Positions 7,905 through 15,195 of a DNA stretch of 43,066 nt are shown piece by piece. The translations under genes and the position numbers were made by a program. Positions within the stretch are counted from its first letter, which is position 1. Each line of letters opens with the position of its first letter. The notes below the pieces were generated by a model, which saw only the letters and a list, made by a program, of their open reading frames with translations, was not told where the DNA came from and ran no database searches. The stretch is from Myxococcaceae bacterium (GTDB lineage Bacteria; Myxococcota; Myxococcia; Myxococcales; Myxococcaceae), in the NCBI GenBank assembly GCA_003818285.1, contig RPRB01000021.1, positions 1 through 43,066 on the forward strand, read 5' to 3'.

Positions 7905-9535
7905 CCGGAACGAACGGCTCCGTGCGCTCGTTCCAGTTCAGGCCCACCCCGGCGGTACGGGCCGCGCGGGCCCATAACCGGTTCGTGGACTGTCCGGCCT
8001 GCCAGGCCGACCGGCCGAGCTACCTCTTCCATCGCGCCGGAGTCCGGTTCGTGCGCTGCACGGCCTGCGGCGCGGTGTACGTGAACCCCACCCGCGACCG
8101 CCCGTTCAACGACCTGGACATCGAGCGCATCCAGACCTTCTCCCATCCCCGCGACCGGGCGCTGATGTCCGAGGACTTCGAGCGCCTGCTCCGGCGGGTG
8201 GAGGAAGATCATCGGCGCATCCTCGGAGCGCCCCTGCGGCGCACGCTTCTCCTCGGGCGATACCTGCCGGAGTTCGCCCGGGTGCCGTCGGCGGAGCGGC
8301 TCGGCCTGGAGGTCGCCGCGTTCGACGACGCGCGCTTCACCCGCGTGGCCCTCGATTCCGACCTGGAGTGGACCGCCCCGTCCCTGGCGCGCGGGCCACA
8401 GGTGGTCATCCTCGCCGAGCTGCTGGAGAGCCTCGCCGATCCGCACGCTGTGCTCTCGCACCTCGTCGCGGCGTTGCCCCCCGAGACCCTGTTCGTGGTC
8501 ACCTACACCAACGCCGACTCGATCCCGGCGCGCCTCATGCGGAGGCACTGGTCGCAGCTGTTCGACCACAAGTCGGCCTTCTTCAGCACCGGCAACCTCA
8601 CCGCGCTGGCGGCCCGCTCGGGGCTGCTCCTCAAGACCCAGTATCCGCTGCCCGTGAAGCGCACTGCCCGCTACGTCGGCGACATCCTCTCCCGCGCCGT
8701 GGAGCGGCCGGCACTGTCCGCGGTGCTGAACGCGACGCCGCTCGGGGACGTGGAGGTGCCGGTGCGCGCCGGTAATCGCGTGGTGGTGTTCGGCCGCCGC
8801 ACGGGCGAGGCGGCGGCCCGCGAGAAGCTGTCGATCGTGATGCCGGTCTACAACGAGGCCCGTTACGCGGCCGAGGTCATCGACGCGGTGCTCGCCAAGC
8901 CGCTGAAGATCGACCGCGAGCTGATCATCGTGGAGAGCAACTCCACCGACGGGACGCGGGCCATCGTCCGGAGCTACCAGGGCCGCCCTGGGGTTCGGGT
9001 GGTGCTCGAGGACCGGCCGCGCGGCAAGGGGCACGCGGTGCGGACGGGCCTGGCCCACGTCACCGGAACCATCGTGCTCATCCAGGACGCCGACTTCGAG
9101 TACGACATCGACGACTACGACGCGCTCCTCGAGCCGTTGCTCCAGCACCAGGCCACCTTCGTGCTCGGCTCGCGCAGCCTCGGCCTGGACGACTGGAAGG
9201 TCCGCAGGTACGACGCGACGCCGGTGCGGGGGATGATGCTGAACTACGCCCAGCTGGTGTTCGCCCGGACCTACAGCGCGCTCTACCAGCAACGCGTGAC
9301 GGACGTGAACACCATGTTCAAGGTGTTCCGCGCCGAGTGCCTCGATGGACTGGATCTCAAGTCCAACGGCTTCGAGCTGGACATCGAGCTCGCCTGCAAG
9401 CTGGCGAGGAACGGCCACTCTCCGATGGAGGTGCCGGTCAACTACGTGGCGCGCGGCTTCGCCGAGGGCAAGAAGATCCGGTTCTGGCGCGACGCCGTGC
9501 CGTCGTACGCGTCGCTGTTCTGGCACCGCTTCTGA
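7901..9535 (+). CDS. Fusion: zinc-ribbon/degenerate SAM-methyltransferase-like domain + DPM1-like GT2 glycosyltransferase
   Basis: A 544-residue two-domain protein. Residues 31-56 hold a zinc ribbon (C31, C34, C53, C56) followed by a region shaped like Methyltransf_23/13: VVILAELLESLADP near 168-181 corresponds to the post-motif II helix, and the HWSQLFDHKSAFFS segment matches the conserved end of that family. The glycine-rich SAM motif I is not present where expected (LLLGRYLPEFARVP), so methyl transfer is doubtful. Residues 309-544 are a GT2 domain: SIVMPVYNE, then DADFEYD at 396-402 as the metal/nucleotide site, like polyprenyl-phosphate mannose/glucose synthases. No C-terminal membrane helices are present. 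It likely makes a lipid-linked sugar for the GT-C enzymes upstream; the N-terminal part may be structural or bind the acceptor. Confidence 0.78.
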   Translation: MTGTNGSVRSFQFRPTPAVRAARAHNRFVDCPACQADRPSYLFHRAGVRFVRCTACGAVYVNPTRDRPFNDLDIERIQTFSHPRDRALMSEDFERLLRRVEEDHRRILGAPLRRTLLLGRYLPEFARVPSAERLGLEVAAFDDARFTRVALDSDLEWTAPSLARGPQVVILAELLESLADPHAVLSHLVAALPPETLFVVTYTNADSIPARLMRRHWSQLFDHKSAFFSTGNLTALAARSGLLLKTQYPLPVKRTARYVGDILSRAVERPALSAVLNATPLGDVEVPVRAGNRVVVFGRRTGEAAAREKLSIVMPVYNEARYAAEVIDAVLAKPLKIDRELIIVESNSTDGTRAIVRSYQGRPGVRVVLEDRPRGKGHAVRTGLAHVTGTIVLIQDADFEYDIDDYDALLEPLLQHQATFVLGSRSLGLDDWKVRRYDATPVRGMMLNYAQLVFARTYSALYQQRVTDVNTMFKVFRAECLDGLDLKSNGFELDIELACKLARNGHSPMEVPVNYVARGFAEGKKIRFWRDAVPSYASLFWHRF

Positions 9536-9674
9536 GCGTCAGCCGAGGTCCTTCAAGGCGATCTCGGTCCCGCGGCGGCGCCCATCCGCGCCGCAGCGCG
9601 CACAACTGCTTGTCTTCTGCCCCGCCTCACCCGGGCCGGTGCCTCGATGCGGCGGACGTGGCCGGGGCCGTCGG

Positions 9675-10271
9675 TCACGGTCCGAGCACGGTGTCGAAGA
9701 CCACCGCCGCCCGCGGCCCGCCCCGATCCTCCAGCGTTACGGGACGGATGAGCCGCCGGTCCTCGAGGATCGGGTCCTTCCTCCAGTTCTGGTCCGGGTC
9801 CCCAGCGAACGCCGGATCGGTCGCGAAGTAGAGCTGGGTGACGAGCACCTTCCGGCCCGGTGCGCTGACCCGGTAATGGATGTGCTGGGCGACGCGCTCG
9901 GGGTAGTGACCGGGCATGACGGTGAGGAAGCGGTAGCTCCCGTCGGAGCCAGCAACGACGCTCGCCCGGTACCGGTAGCCCACGAGATCGTAGATTCCTC
10001 GCCCGTCAGCATGCCAGACCTCGAGGACGGCGCCGGACAGCGGCTTCCCGGCTGGGTCGAGCACCTTCCCGCTCACCACGAGCGGCAGCCCTGACTCACC
10101 TTGCGCGACGAGTGTGGTCGCGGGCGGTGCGCCCCGCTTGTAGTACGGGCCCAGCCCGCTCTCGGGCGTGAGGGGCAGGGAAGTCGGAGACGCGCCGAGC
10201 GCCGGGCCGGCGACGACCGCCGCGCCCAGGGTGAGACCGGCTTCGACCAGCTCGCGGCGGGTGAGAGACAC
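9675..10271 (-). CDS. Secreted intradiol-type (protocatechuate 3,4-dioxygenase-like) dioxygenase
   Basis: A 198-residue protein of the intradiol ring-cleavage dioxygenase fold. The N-terminus SLTRRELVEAGLTLG plus an alanine-rich stretch ending near ALGA resembles a Tat-type signal, with RR at residues 5-6, so export after folding is likely. The iron ligands can be placed: Y94 in GRGIYD, Y123 in MPGHYP, and H130 and H132 in QHIHYR. The VLEVWHADGRG segment is typical of the family. GTG at 10271 is the start. It is shorter than catabolic PcaG/H subunits and has no aromatic-degradation neighbours, so it may act on extracytoplasmic phenolics. Substrate unknown. Confidence 0.8.
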   Translation of the reverse strand: MSLTRRELVEAGLTLGAAVVAGPALGASPTSLPLTPESGLGPYYKRGAPPATTLVAQGESGLPLVVSGKVLDPAGKPLSGAVLEVWHADGRGIYDLVGYRYRASVVAGSDGSYRFLTVMPGHYPERVAQHIHYRVSAPGRKVLVTQLYFATDPAFAGDPDQNWRKDPILEDRRLIRPVTLEDRGGPRAAVVFDTVLGP

Positions 10272-10438
10272 GGGTCGGCGAGCCTAGTGGCCGCGCGAGT
10301 GCGAGGAACAGTCTCGACGTCTCCTGAGCTCGGTCCCCGAGCGGGTGCCCTCGCGATCCCCGGTGCCGAGCTCGGCTGGAGAGCGTGCGAGTGATTGCTA
10401 TTGCCTCTGAGCGTTGACTCCCGCCTGGTGCCCGGCGG

Positions 10439-11083
10439 TCAGCCGCGGGTCAGCACGATATGGGTCGCCTTCTCGCTGGGCACGTGCTCGGTGACCCGGA
10501 ACCCGAGGCGCGGGAGGTCCAGGCCGGCCAGGAGGTTCTCGCCGTTCCCGAGCAACACCGGCGAGTAGGCGAGGTGCATGAGATCCACCAGGCCGGCCTC
10601 GAGGTACTGCCGGATGGTGGCGACCCCTCCGCCCAGCCGGACGTCGCGCGGTCCGGCCGCCTCGCGGGCGCGGGCGAGCGCCTCCTCGATCCCGCCGGTG
10701 ACGAAGTGGAAGGTCGTCCCGCCCTTCATCGTCAGCTCACGGCGCGGATGGTGGGTGAGCACGAACACCGGCACGTGGTACGGCGGCTCGTCGCCCCACC
10801 ATCCCTTCCAGGACTCGTCGGGCCAGGGTCCGCGGACGGGACCGAACATGTTTCGCCCGAGGATCCACGCTCCGAGGTTCTCGAAGCCTCGGGCGGCGAA
10901 GCCGTCGTCCACGCCCGTGGTCCCACCCTGTCGCCCGAACGTCTGCTGGAAGGTCCGGGTGGGGACGAACCAGGCATGCAGGGCCTCACCGCCCACCCCG
11001 AGCGGATTCTGCAGATCCTGAGCGGGGCCGGCTCCGAAGCCGTCGAGCGAGAGAGCGAATGCGTGGACGCGGAGGCGAGACAT
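10439..11083 (-). CDS. Dihydrofolate reductase-fold (RibD C-terminal-like) reductase
   Basis: A 214-residue protein of the DHFR/RibD_C family. The start SRLRVHAFALSLDGFGAGP is the characteristic first strand, and ENLGAWILGRNMFGP and VRLGGGVATIRQYLEAGLVD are the two NADPH-contact regions. The C-terminal LAYSPVLLGNGENLL matches relatives annotated as deaminase-reductase or DHFR-family proteins. These are NADPH-dependent reductases of mostly unknown substrate and are not the essential folate enzyme. A clear Shine-Dalgarno (GAGGAG) precedes the ATG. It is read in the same direction as the unknown pair upstream (88-base gap) and the dioxygenase downstream, but the gaps are too large to claim an operon. 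Confidence 0.82.
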   Translation of the reverse strand: MSRLRVHAFALSLDGFGAGPAQDLQNPLGVGGEALHAWFVPTRTFQQTFGRQGGTTGVDDGFAARGFENLGAWILGRNMFGPVRGPWPDESWKGWWGDEPPYHVPVFVLTHHPRRELTMKGGTTFHFVTGGIEEALARAREAAGPRDVRLGGGVATIRQYLEAGLVDLMHLAYSPVLLGNGENLLAGLDLPRLGFRVTEHVPSEKATHIVLTRG

Positions 11084-11170
11084 GGGACTCCTCGGGAAGG
11101 CCGGCGAGGACGCCTGCCGTATCGAAAGCTTGGACGGCCGGACGCAGCTGAACTCATCGGAGGCGGCGGG

Positions 11171-12028
11171 TCAGGCTGGCTCGAGCGTCATTCCCACCTT
11201 TTGACAGACGGCGTCGAACGACGCCTTCCGCTGGAAGAAGCTGGTGTGGAGGTCCAGCCCAGGCAGCACGGCGCTCATCTCCGCCACCGCGCCGGGGCCG
11301 CCCACGAGCTTCAGCAGGAGACGCGCACAGTCCGTGGCGCACTCGGTCTGGTTCCAGCTGGCCCAGAGGAGCGACTGCTTCACCGCCGGCGTGGGATGCG
11401 CCTCCGCGAGCCGCAGAGCCCGGGCGAGCCCGTCGGCTCGACGATTCAGGACCCTCAGCTCCCGGGTGAGCACCGGCTCGAGATCGGCCAGCGCGCCGCG
11501 AGCGTGGAGCGCCTCGGCCGCCGCGAGCCTGACGTCGACCGAGAGGTGGTGGCGCGAGGCCTCGTCCACCGCCGCGCGGGCCTTCGGGTGGTCGATCTGG
11601 GCGAGCCCGTCGACGGTGGGGCCGCTCATCCCGTCGCGGAGCATGAGGTCGATGAGCTGCACGACCTCGTCGTCCGCGAGCTCACCCACCGCATCGAGCG
11701 GGCCGCGCGGCGAGCTGCCCCGGCGCTTCCGGCCCTTCGCGGTGCGCCTCGGCTCGAGCAGGGTGATGGTCCCGGTCGGGAGATCGATCTCCGGCCTGCA
11801 CCCGGCCGCCTTCTGTCGGACGACCTCGCGCGCCACGTGCTCGAAGATCTCCTCCTGGCGCCCCGCGGCCCAGGGACAGAGGCGATCCCAGTGAGCCGCG
11901 CCCGGCCCGTTGATGATCGCCAGGGCCAGGGAGATCGCGAACTCCCAGTCGAACGAGGCGGTGTGCAGCCCCTCCCGGTAGATGATGGTTCCGGCCCGGC
12001 CTCCGTCGCTGATCTCCACCCGGGGCAT
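11171..12028 (-). CDS. Conserved protein of unknown function, helical-repeat C-terminus
   Basis: A 285-residue soluble protein I cannot name. The N-terminal third has a mixed alpha/beta look (YREGLHTASFDWEFA, then CPWAAGRQEEIFEHVAREVV), a pattern seen in a family of uncharacterised bacterial proteins. A Lys/Arg-rich linker near residue 120 follows, and the rest is a run of Ala/Leu/Glu helices resembling HEAT-type repeats. ATG 12028 is chosen because it follows a GGGTGAGAG ribosome-binding site and because codon third positions become much less GC-rich upstream in this frame. The stop of the 47-aa ORF 12034-12177 lies 5 bases before this ATG, so the two are probably translated together. Confidence 0.6.
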   Translation of the reverse strand: MPRVEISDGGRAGTIIYREGLHTASFDWEFAISLALAIINGPGAAHWDRLCPWAAGRQEEIFEHVAREVVRQKAAGCRPEIDLPTGTITLLEPRRTAKGRKRRGSSPRGPLDAVGELADDEVVQLIDLMLRDGMSGPTVDGLAQIDHPKARAAVDEASRHHLSVDVRLAAAEALHARGALADLEPVLTRELRVLNRRADGLARALRLAEAHPTPAVKQSLLWASWNQTECATDCARLLLKLVGGPGAVAEMSAVLPGLDLHTSFFQRKASFDAVCQKVGMTLEPA

Positions 12029-12033
12029 GGCTC

Positions 12034-12177
12034 TCACCCGAGCCGCAGCCGCGGCGCGCGCTCGTTCGAGCCTCGCAGCGACCCGAGCCGCGTCCGCTCC
12101 AGCGCGTCCCGGTAGAGGAGCTCGCCATGCGCGGGCACGCGCAGGGATCCGACCGCGAGCTCGACCGGGGAGGTCAC
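12034..12177 (-). CDS. Small ORF (47 aa) coupled to the downstream unknown gene
   Basis: A GTG-start ORF that ends in TGA 5 bases before the ATG of the 285-aa gene (TGAGAGCCATG), a spacing expected for reinitiation. Nearly all third codon positions are G or C, unlike the overlapping frame, which is the main support. The peptide is soluble and basic towards its C-terminus (SLRGSNERAPRLRLG), with no membrane segment. No clear Shine-Dalgarno precedes the GTG, so the start could be wrong or leaderless. I do not recognise it; it may be a partner protein of its neighbour. Confidence 0.45.
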   Translation of the reverse strand: MTSPVELAVGSLRVPAHGELLYRDALERTRLGSLRGSNERAPRLRLG

Positions 12178-12251
12178 GGCCGCGCAGGATTGGCCGCGGG
12201 GACGTGCGATGCAAGACGCATGAGATGGCATGCTCCGTCCCGGAGGTGCCC

Positions 12252-12554
12252 ATGCCCATCAGCTGCGTACACCTCGCGCCCCTCGAGGCGGAGCTGGAGC
12301 GGAGGGGAGTGAAGATCGGCGAGCCGACGCCCAGCCCCTACGGACCCGAGTGGGGTCTCTGGTCGGAGGTGAACTGCACTTTCGATGCGGGCGCGCTCCG
12401 GAAACGGCTCGGACTCCCCGACTTCATCCGCTTCGAGGAATACGACGGCCGCATCGCTGGAAGCGACGCGACCTTCTACTGCCCGCGTTGCCGCCGGGCG
12501 CTCATGGGCCGGCACCCGGCGTACGCCGGACCAACCACGCCGCGCCTGAGCTGA
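12252..12554 (+). CDS. Small conserved hypothetical protein with a CPRC motif (100 aa)
   Basis: A 100-residue protein. The start at ATG 12252 is set by GGAGGTG at 12242-12248. It has cysteines near both ends: one in ISCVHLAP at the N-terminus, one in VNCTFD mid-protein and a CPRC pair in ATFYCPRCRRALMGRH. A shape with RLGLPDFIRFEEYDGR in the middle recurs in uncharacterised bacterial proteins. The cysteines could bind a metal. It diverges from the unknown pair across a gap of about 75 bases. No function can be assigned. Confidence 0.6.
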   Translation: MPISCVHLAPLEAELERRGVKIGEPTPSPYGPEWGLWSEVNCTFDAGALRKRLGLPDFIRFEEYDGRIAGSDATFYCPRCRRALMGRHPAYAGPTTPRLS

Positions 12555-12602
12555 CCGACTCCCGGGGCCGATGTCGACGCCGGCCCACCCGGCGAGCATC
12601 GC

Positions 12603-12621
12603 CCGGGCAAGGGGGGCCCGG
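12603..12621. terminator. Hairpin between convergent genes, possible bidirectional terminator
   Basis: A perfect 6-bp G/C stem (CCGGGC 12603-12608, GCCCGG 12616-12621) with a 7-base loop, located between convergent genes at 12554 and 12658. No U tract follows on either strand, so it is a weak candidate. Confidence 0.25.
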
Positions 12622-12657
12622 TGAACCTCGCGCGCGCCGGGTTCGCCCCCTCCGCGG

Positions 12658-13491
12658 TCAGTGGCGGCCGAACCCGCCCGGGTGCGCACCGCGCATGCCT
12701 CCGGAACGAGCGCCGGAGAACCCGCCGGGACGCGCCGCGGAGAATCCGCGCGGTGGGGAGACGGGCCGGGAGCGCACGACGCCCGACGGGCCGGGGCGCG
12801 CGAAGCTACCCGGGCGGGGCGGGCTCACGACGACGCCGGGCCGGGAAGTGAACACGTGGGGAGCGGGCCGGACCACCGGATGCGGCGCGGGGCCGTACCA
12901 GCCGGGATGACCCCAGTCGCGACCCGCCCAGACCGGGCCACCGCGGAAGCCATACCAGCGCCCGTAGCCACGTCCGTACCAGGGGTAGCGCGCCGAGCCG
13001 TACACGCCGAAGTAAGGCCGAGGGCCGATGCCCCAGACCCACGGCGCGACCACCCAGCGCCAGCCGTAGGCGGCAACGTAGAGGTACATGTCCGGGTACG
13101 CGTCGGCGGCCAGGTACGTGTACGAGGCTGCATACGGCATCCAGACCCAGCCGTACTGAGCGGTGTAGACCCATTGCCCGCTCGCCGGCGCCGGAGCGGC
13201 GGCCACGGACGGGGGCGGGAGCTCCTCGTCCGGAGGCGAGACGTCCTGATTCGTGGCCGGCGGAGCCGTGGACCCGCCCGGGGGCAGCGCGCCGTATGTA
13301 TCACCGGACTCCGGGGGGAGCGGAGCCTGCGGCGCGCTGCTGGACGGCGGGGGCGGAGTCGCTGGCGGAGGAGGTGGAACGGCCTGGGGCTGCGGGGCGG
13401 GTGGCTGGTCCACCGGTGGCGTGGTTGACACGACCTGGGCACCGGCCACGAGCGGGCCCAGCAACAGCGCTGCGGCAAGAAGTCTCTTCAT
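12658..13491 (-). CDS. Secreted Pro/Gly/aromatic-rich low-complexity protein
   Basis: A 277-residue exported protein. MKRLLAAALLLGPLVAGAQ is a clear Sec signal with cleavage near AGA-Q. Residues 20-105 are Pro/Gln/Ser-rich spacer. A central block of about 90 residues is unusually rich in Tyr and Trp (QWVYTAQYGWVWMPYA, then MYLYVAAYGWRWVVAPWVW). The last 100 residues are Arg/Pro/Gly/Ser repeats ending GGFGRH. ATG 13491 has a GAGG ribosome-binding site; longer forms upstream lack the signal. Related proteins with a WVY-QYGWVWMPY core are common but uncharacterised, probably envelope or surface structural proteins. The function is unknown. Confidence 0.65.
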   Translation of the reverse strand: MKRLLAAALLLGPLVAGAQVVSTTPPVDQPPAPQPQAVPPPPPATPPPPSSSAPQAPLPPESGDTYGALPPGGSTAPPATNQDVSPPDEELPPPSVAAAPAPASGQWVYTAQYGWVWMPYAASYTYLAADAYPDMYLYVAAYGWRWVVAPWVWGIGPRPYFGVYGSARYPWYGRGYGRWYGFRGGPVWAGRDWGHPGWYGPAPHPVVRPAPHVFTSRPGVVVSPPRPGSFARPGPSGVVRSRPVSPPRGFSAARPGGFSGARSGGMRGAHPGGFGRH

Positions 13492-13648
13492 CGTTGCATC
13501 CTCAACCACTTGGACGCGGCCGCCGGGGCCGCGATTCAAGCGCCCGGACGGTGGGTGAGCATCGGACCGGACCAAAGCTCGGGATTTCAGGCGGTTCGCT
13601 GCTTGCGCGCGGCGGCAGGCCACCTGGCGGGTTAGCTTGTCGCCGCCC

Positions 13649-15013
13649 ATGCTCTCCGCCCTGCTGAGCCTGACCGTCCTCGCTGCGCCAGCGGCTGCCT
13701 CTCCCGCCGCCAGCAAGCCTCCCCCGTCCGGCATCGTCTTCCTCGAGGACGACTACCGGAGCGCCCTGGCGAAGGCGAAGGCGGAGAAGAAGCCGCTGTT
13801 CCTCGACAGCTGGGCCACCTGGTGTCACTCCTGCCTGTCGATGCGCTCGTTCGTCTTCCCGGACGCGGGCCTGCGCCCGGTGAAGGACGCGGTGGTCTGG
13901 CTCGCGGTCGAGACCGAGGCGGAGAAGAACCGGGAGGTGGTGGAGAAGTTCCCCGCCGACGGGTTGCCGACGTTCCTGATGATCGATCCGGACACCGAGC
14001 AGGTCATCGGGCGGTGGCTGGGGACCTCCTCGGTGAACGAGATGCGGCACTTCGTCCAGGAGACCGCCGCGTCCTGGCAGGCGGCACGCAAGGGCGGAAA
14101 GGTCTCCGAGGCCGCCCGTGCCGAGCAGGAAGGGCATGCTGCACAGCAGAAGAAGGATCACGCCGCCGCTGCAGCCGCCTACCGCCGCGCGGTGAGCCTC
14201 TCCACCCCGACCGACCCCCTGCGTCCCGAGCGAATCAACCTCCTCCTCTCGGCGCTCGCCGCGACGCGCACCCCCGAGGCGCTGAAGGAATGCGTCGCGC
14301 TGGCCGGAGCCGAGCTGCCCCGGATCAAGGCCACACCCACCGGCGCGGAGCTGGCCGACTCGGCCGCCACCTGCGCGGCGAAGGCGGGCGACAACCCCGA
14401 GGCCAAGGCGTTGCTCGCGGCCGGGCTGAAGCGGCTGAACGAGCTCGCCGCGGACCCGAAGGCGGCGCTGTCCGCGGACGACCGGAGCTCGATCTACGCC
14501 TCCGTGGCGGACCACCTCGACGAGCTGAAGCGGCACGACGAGGCGGTGGCCGCGATGCGGAAGCGCGCGGCGGTCCTCGAATCGGCCGCGGCCAAGGCGC
14601 CTGACGTGGCGACCGCGGCGACGTTCGACGCGCACCGGACCGAGACCTACCTGTACCTGGGCGAGCCGGCCAAGGCGGAGAAGCTGCTCGCCGCGCGGGA
14701 GAAGGAGATGCCCGGCGACTACAACCCCCCCGCGCGCCTCGCCCGGGTCCTCCTGGAGCAGAAGCGGGCCCCCGAGGCCGAGGCGGCGGTGAACCGCGCG
14801 CTGGCGCTGATGACGCAGGGTCCCCGCAAGGTGGGCATCCTCGGGCTGAAGGCGCGCATCCTCGAGGCGCAGGGGAAGGATCGGGCTCCCGTGCTCCAGG
14901 AGCAGCTCTCGCTGCTGCGAAGCTTGCCGGCCAGCCAGCGCAACCCAGAGACCGAGCAGAAGGTCGAGGCCGAGCTGAAGGCGCTCGGCAGCGGCCCCCA
15001 CGCAGCGCGCTAG
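13649..15013 (+). CDS. Exported thioredoxin-fold protein with C-terminal TPR region
   Basis: A 454-residue protein. An Ala/Leu-rich signal peptide covers about residues 1-18. A thioredoxin domain follows, with active site W-C59-H-S-C62 in WATWCHSC and the cis-proline P107 in DGLPTFLMID, similar to DsbD-gamma/thioredoxin_7 proteins. From about residue 140 the sequence is Ala/Glu/Lys-rich helix pairs resembling tetratricopeptide repeats (AAAAYRRAVSLS, KALLAAGLKRLNEL, EAEAAVNRALALM). It likely reduces or isomerises disulfides outside the cytoplasm, with the TPRs binding a client. ATG 13649 is preferred to the TTG at 13637. It diverges from the Pro-rich secreted protein. Confidence 0.78.
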   Translation: MLSALLSLTVLAAPAAASPAASKPPPSGIVFLEDDYRSALAKAKAEKKPLFLDSWATWCHSCLSMRSFVFPDAGLRPVKDAVVWLAVETEAEKNREVVEKFPADGLPTFLMIDPDTEQVIGRWLGTSSVNEMRHFVQETAASWQAARKGGKVSEAARAEQEGHAAQQKKDHAAAAAAYRRAVSLSTPTDPLRPERINLLLSALAATRTPEALKECVALAGAELPRIKATPTGAELADSAATCAAKAGDNPEAKALLAAGLKRLNELAADPKAALSADDRSSIYASVADHLDELKRHDEAVAAMRKRAAVLESAAAKAPDVATAATFDAHRTETYLYLGEPAKAEKLLAAREKEMPGDYNPPARLARVLLEQKRAPEAEAAVNRALALMTQGPRKVGILGLKARILEAQGKDRAPVLQEQLSLLRSLPASQRNPETEQKVEAELKALGSGPHAAR

Positions 15014-15195
15014 CTAGCCTGCTGCGGCGATTGCGACCTCAGCCAGCGCCGCAGCCGACCCGCGGCTCCGGCACGCCGGTATCTCCAGGTCAGACGCCTG
15101 GAAGCGAGGCCGCAGGGTCCCCGCTGCCGGCTGTGCCCCGCGATCTCGCGGCCACTTCCGGCCCCCGCGCCTCGAACGTTGGTAGAATCGAGTCG

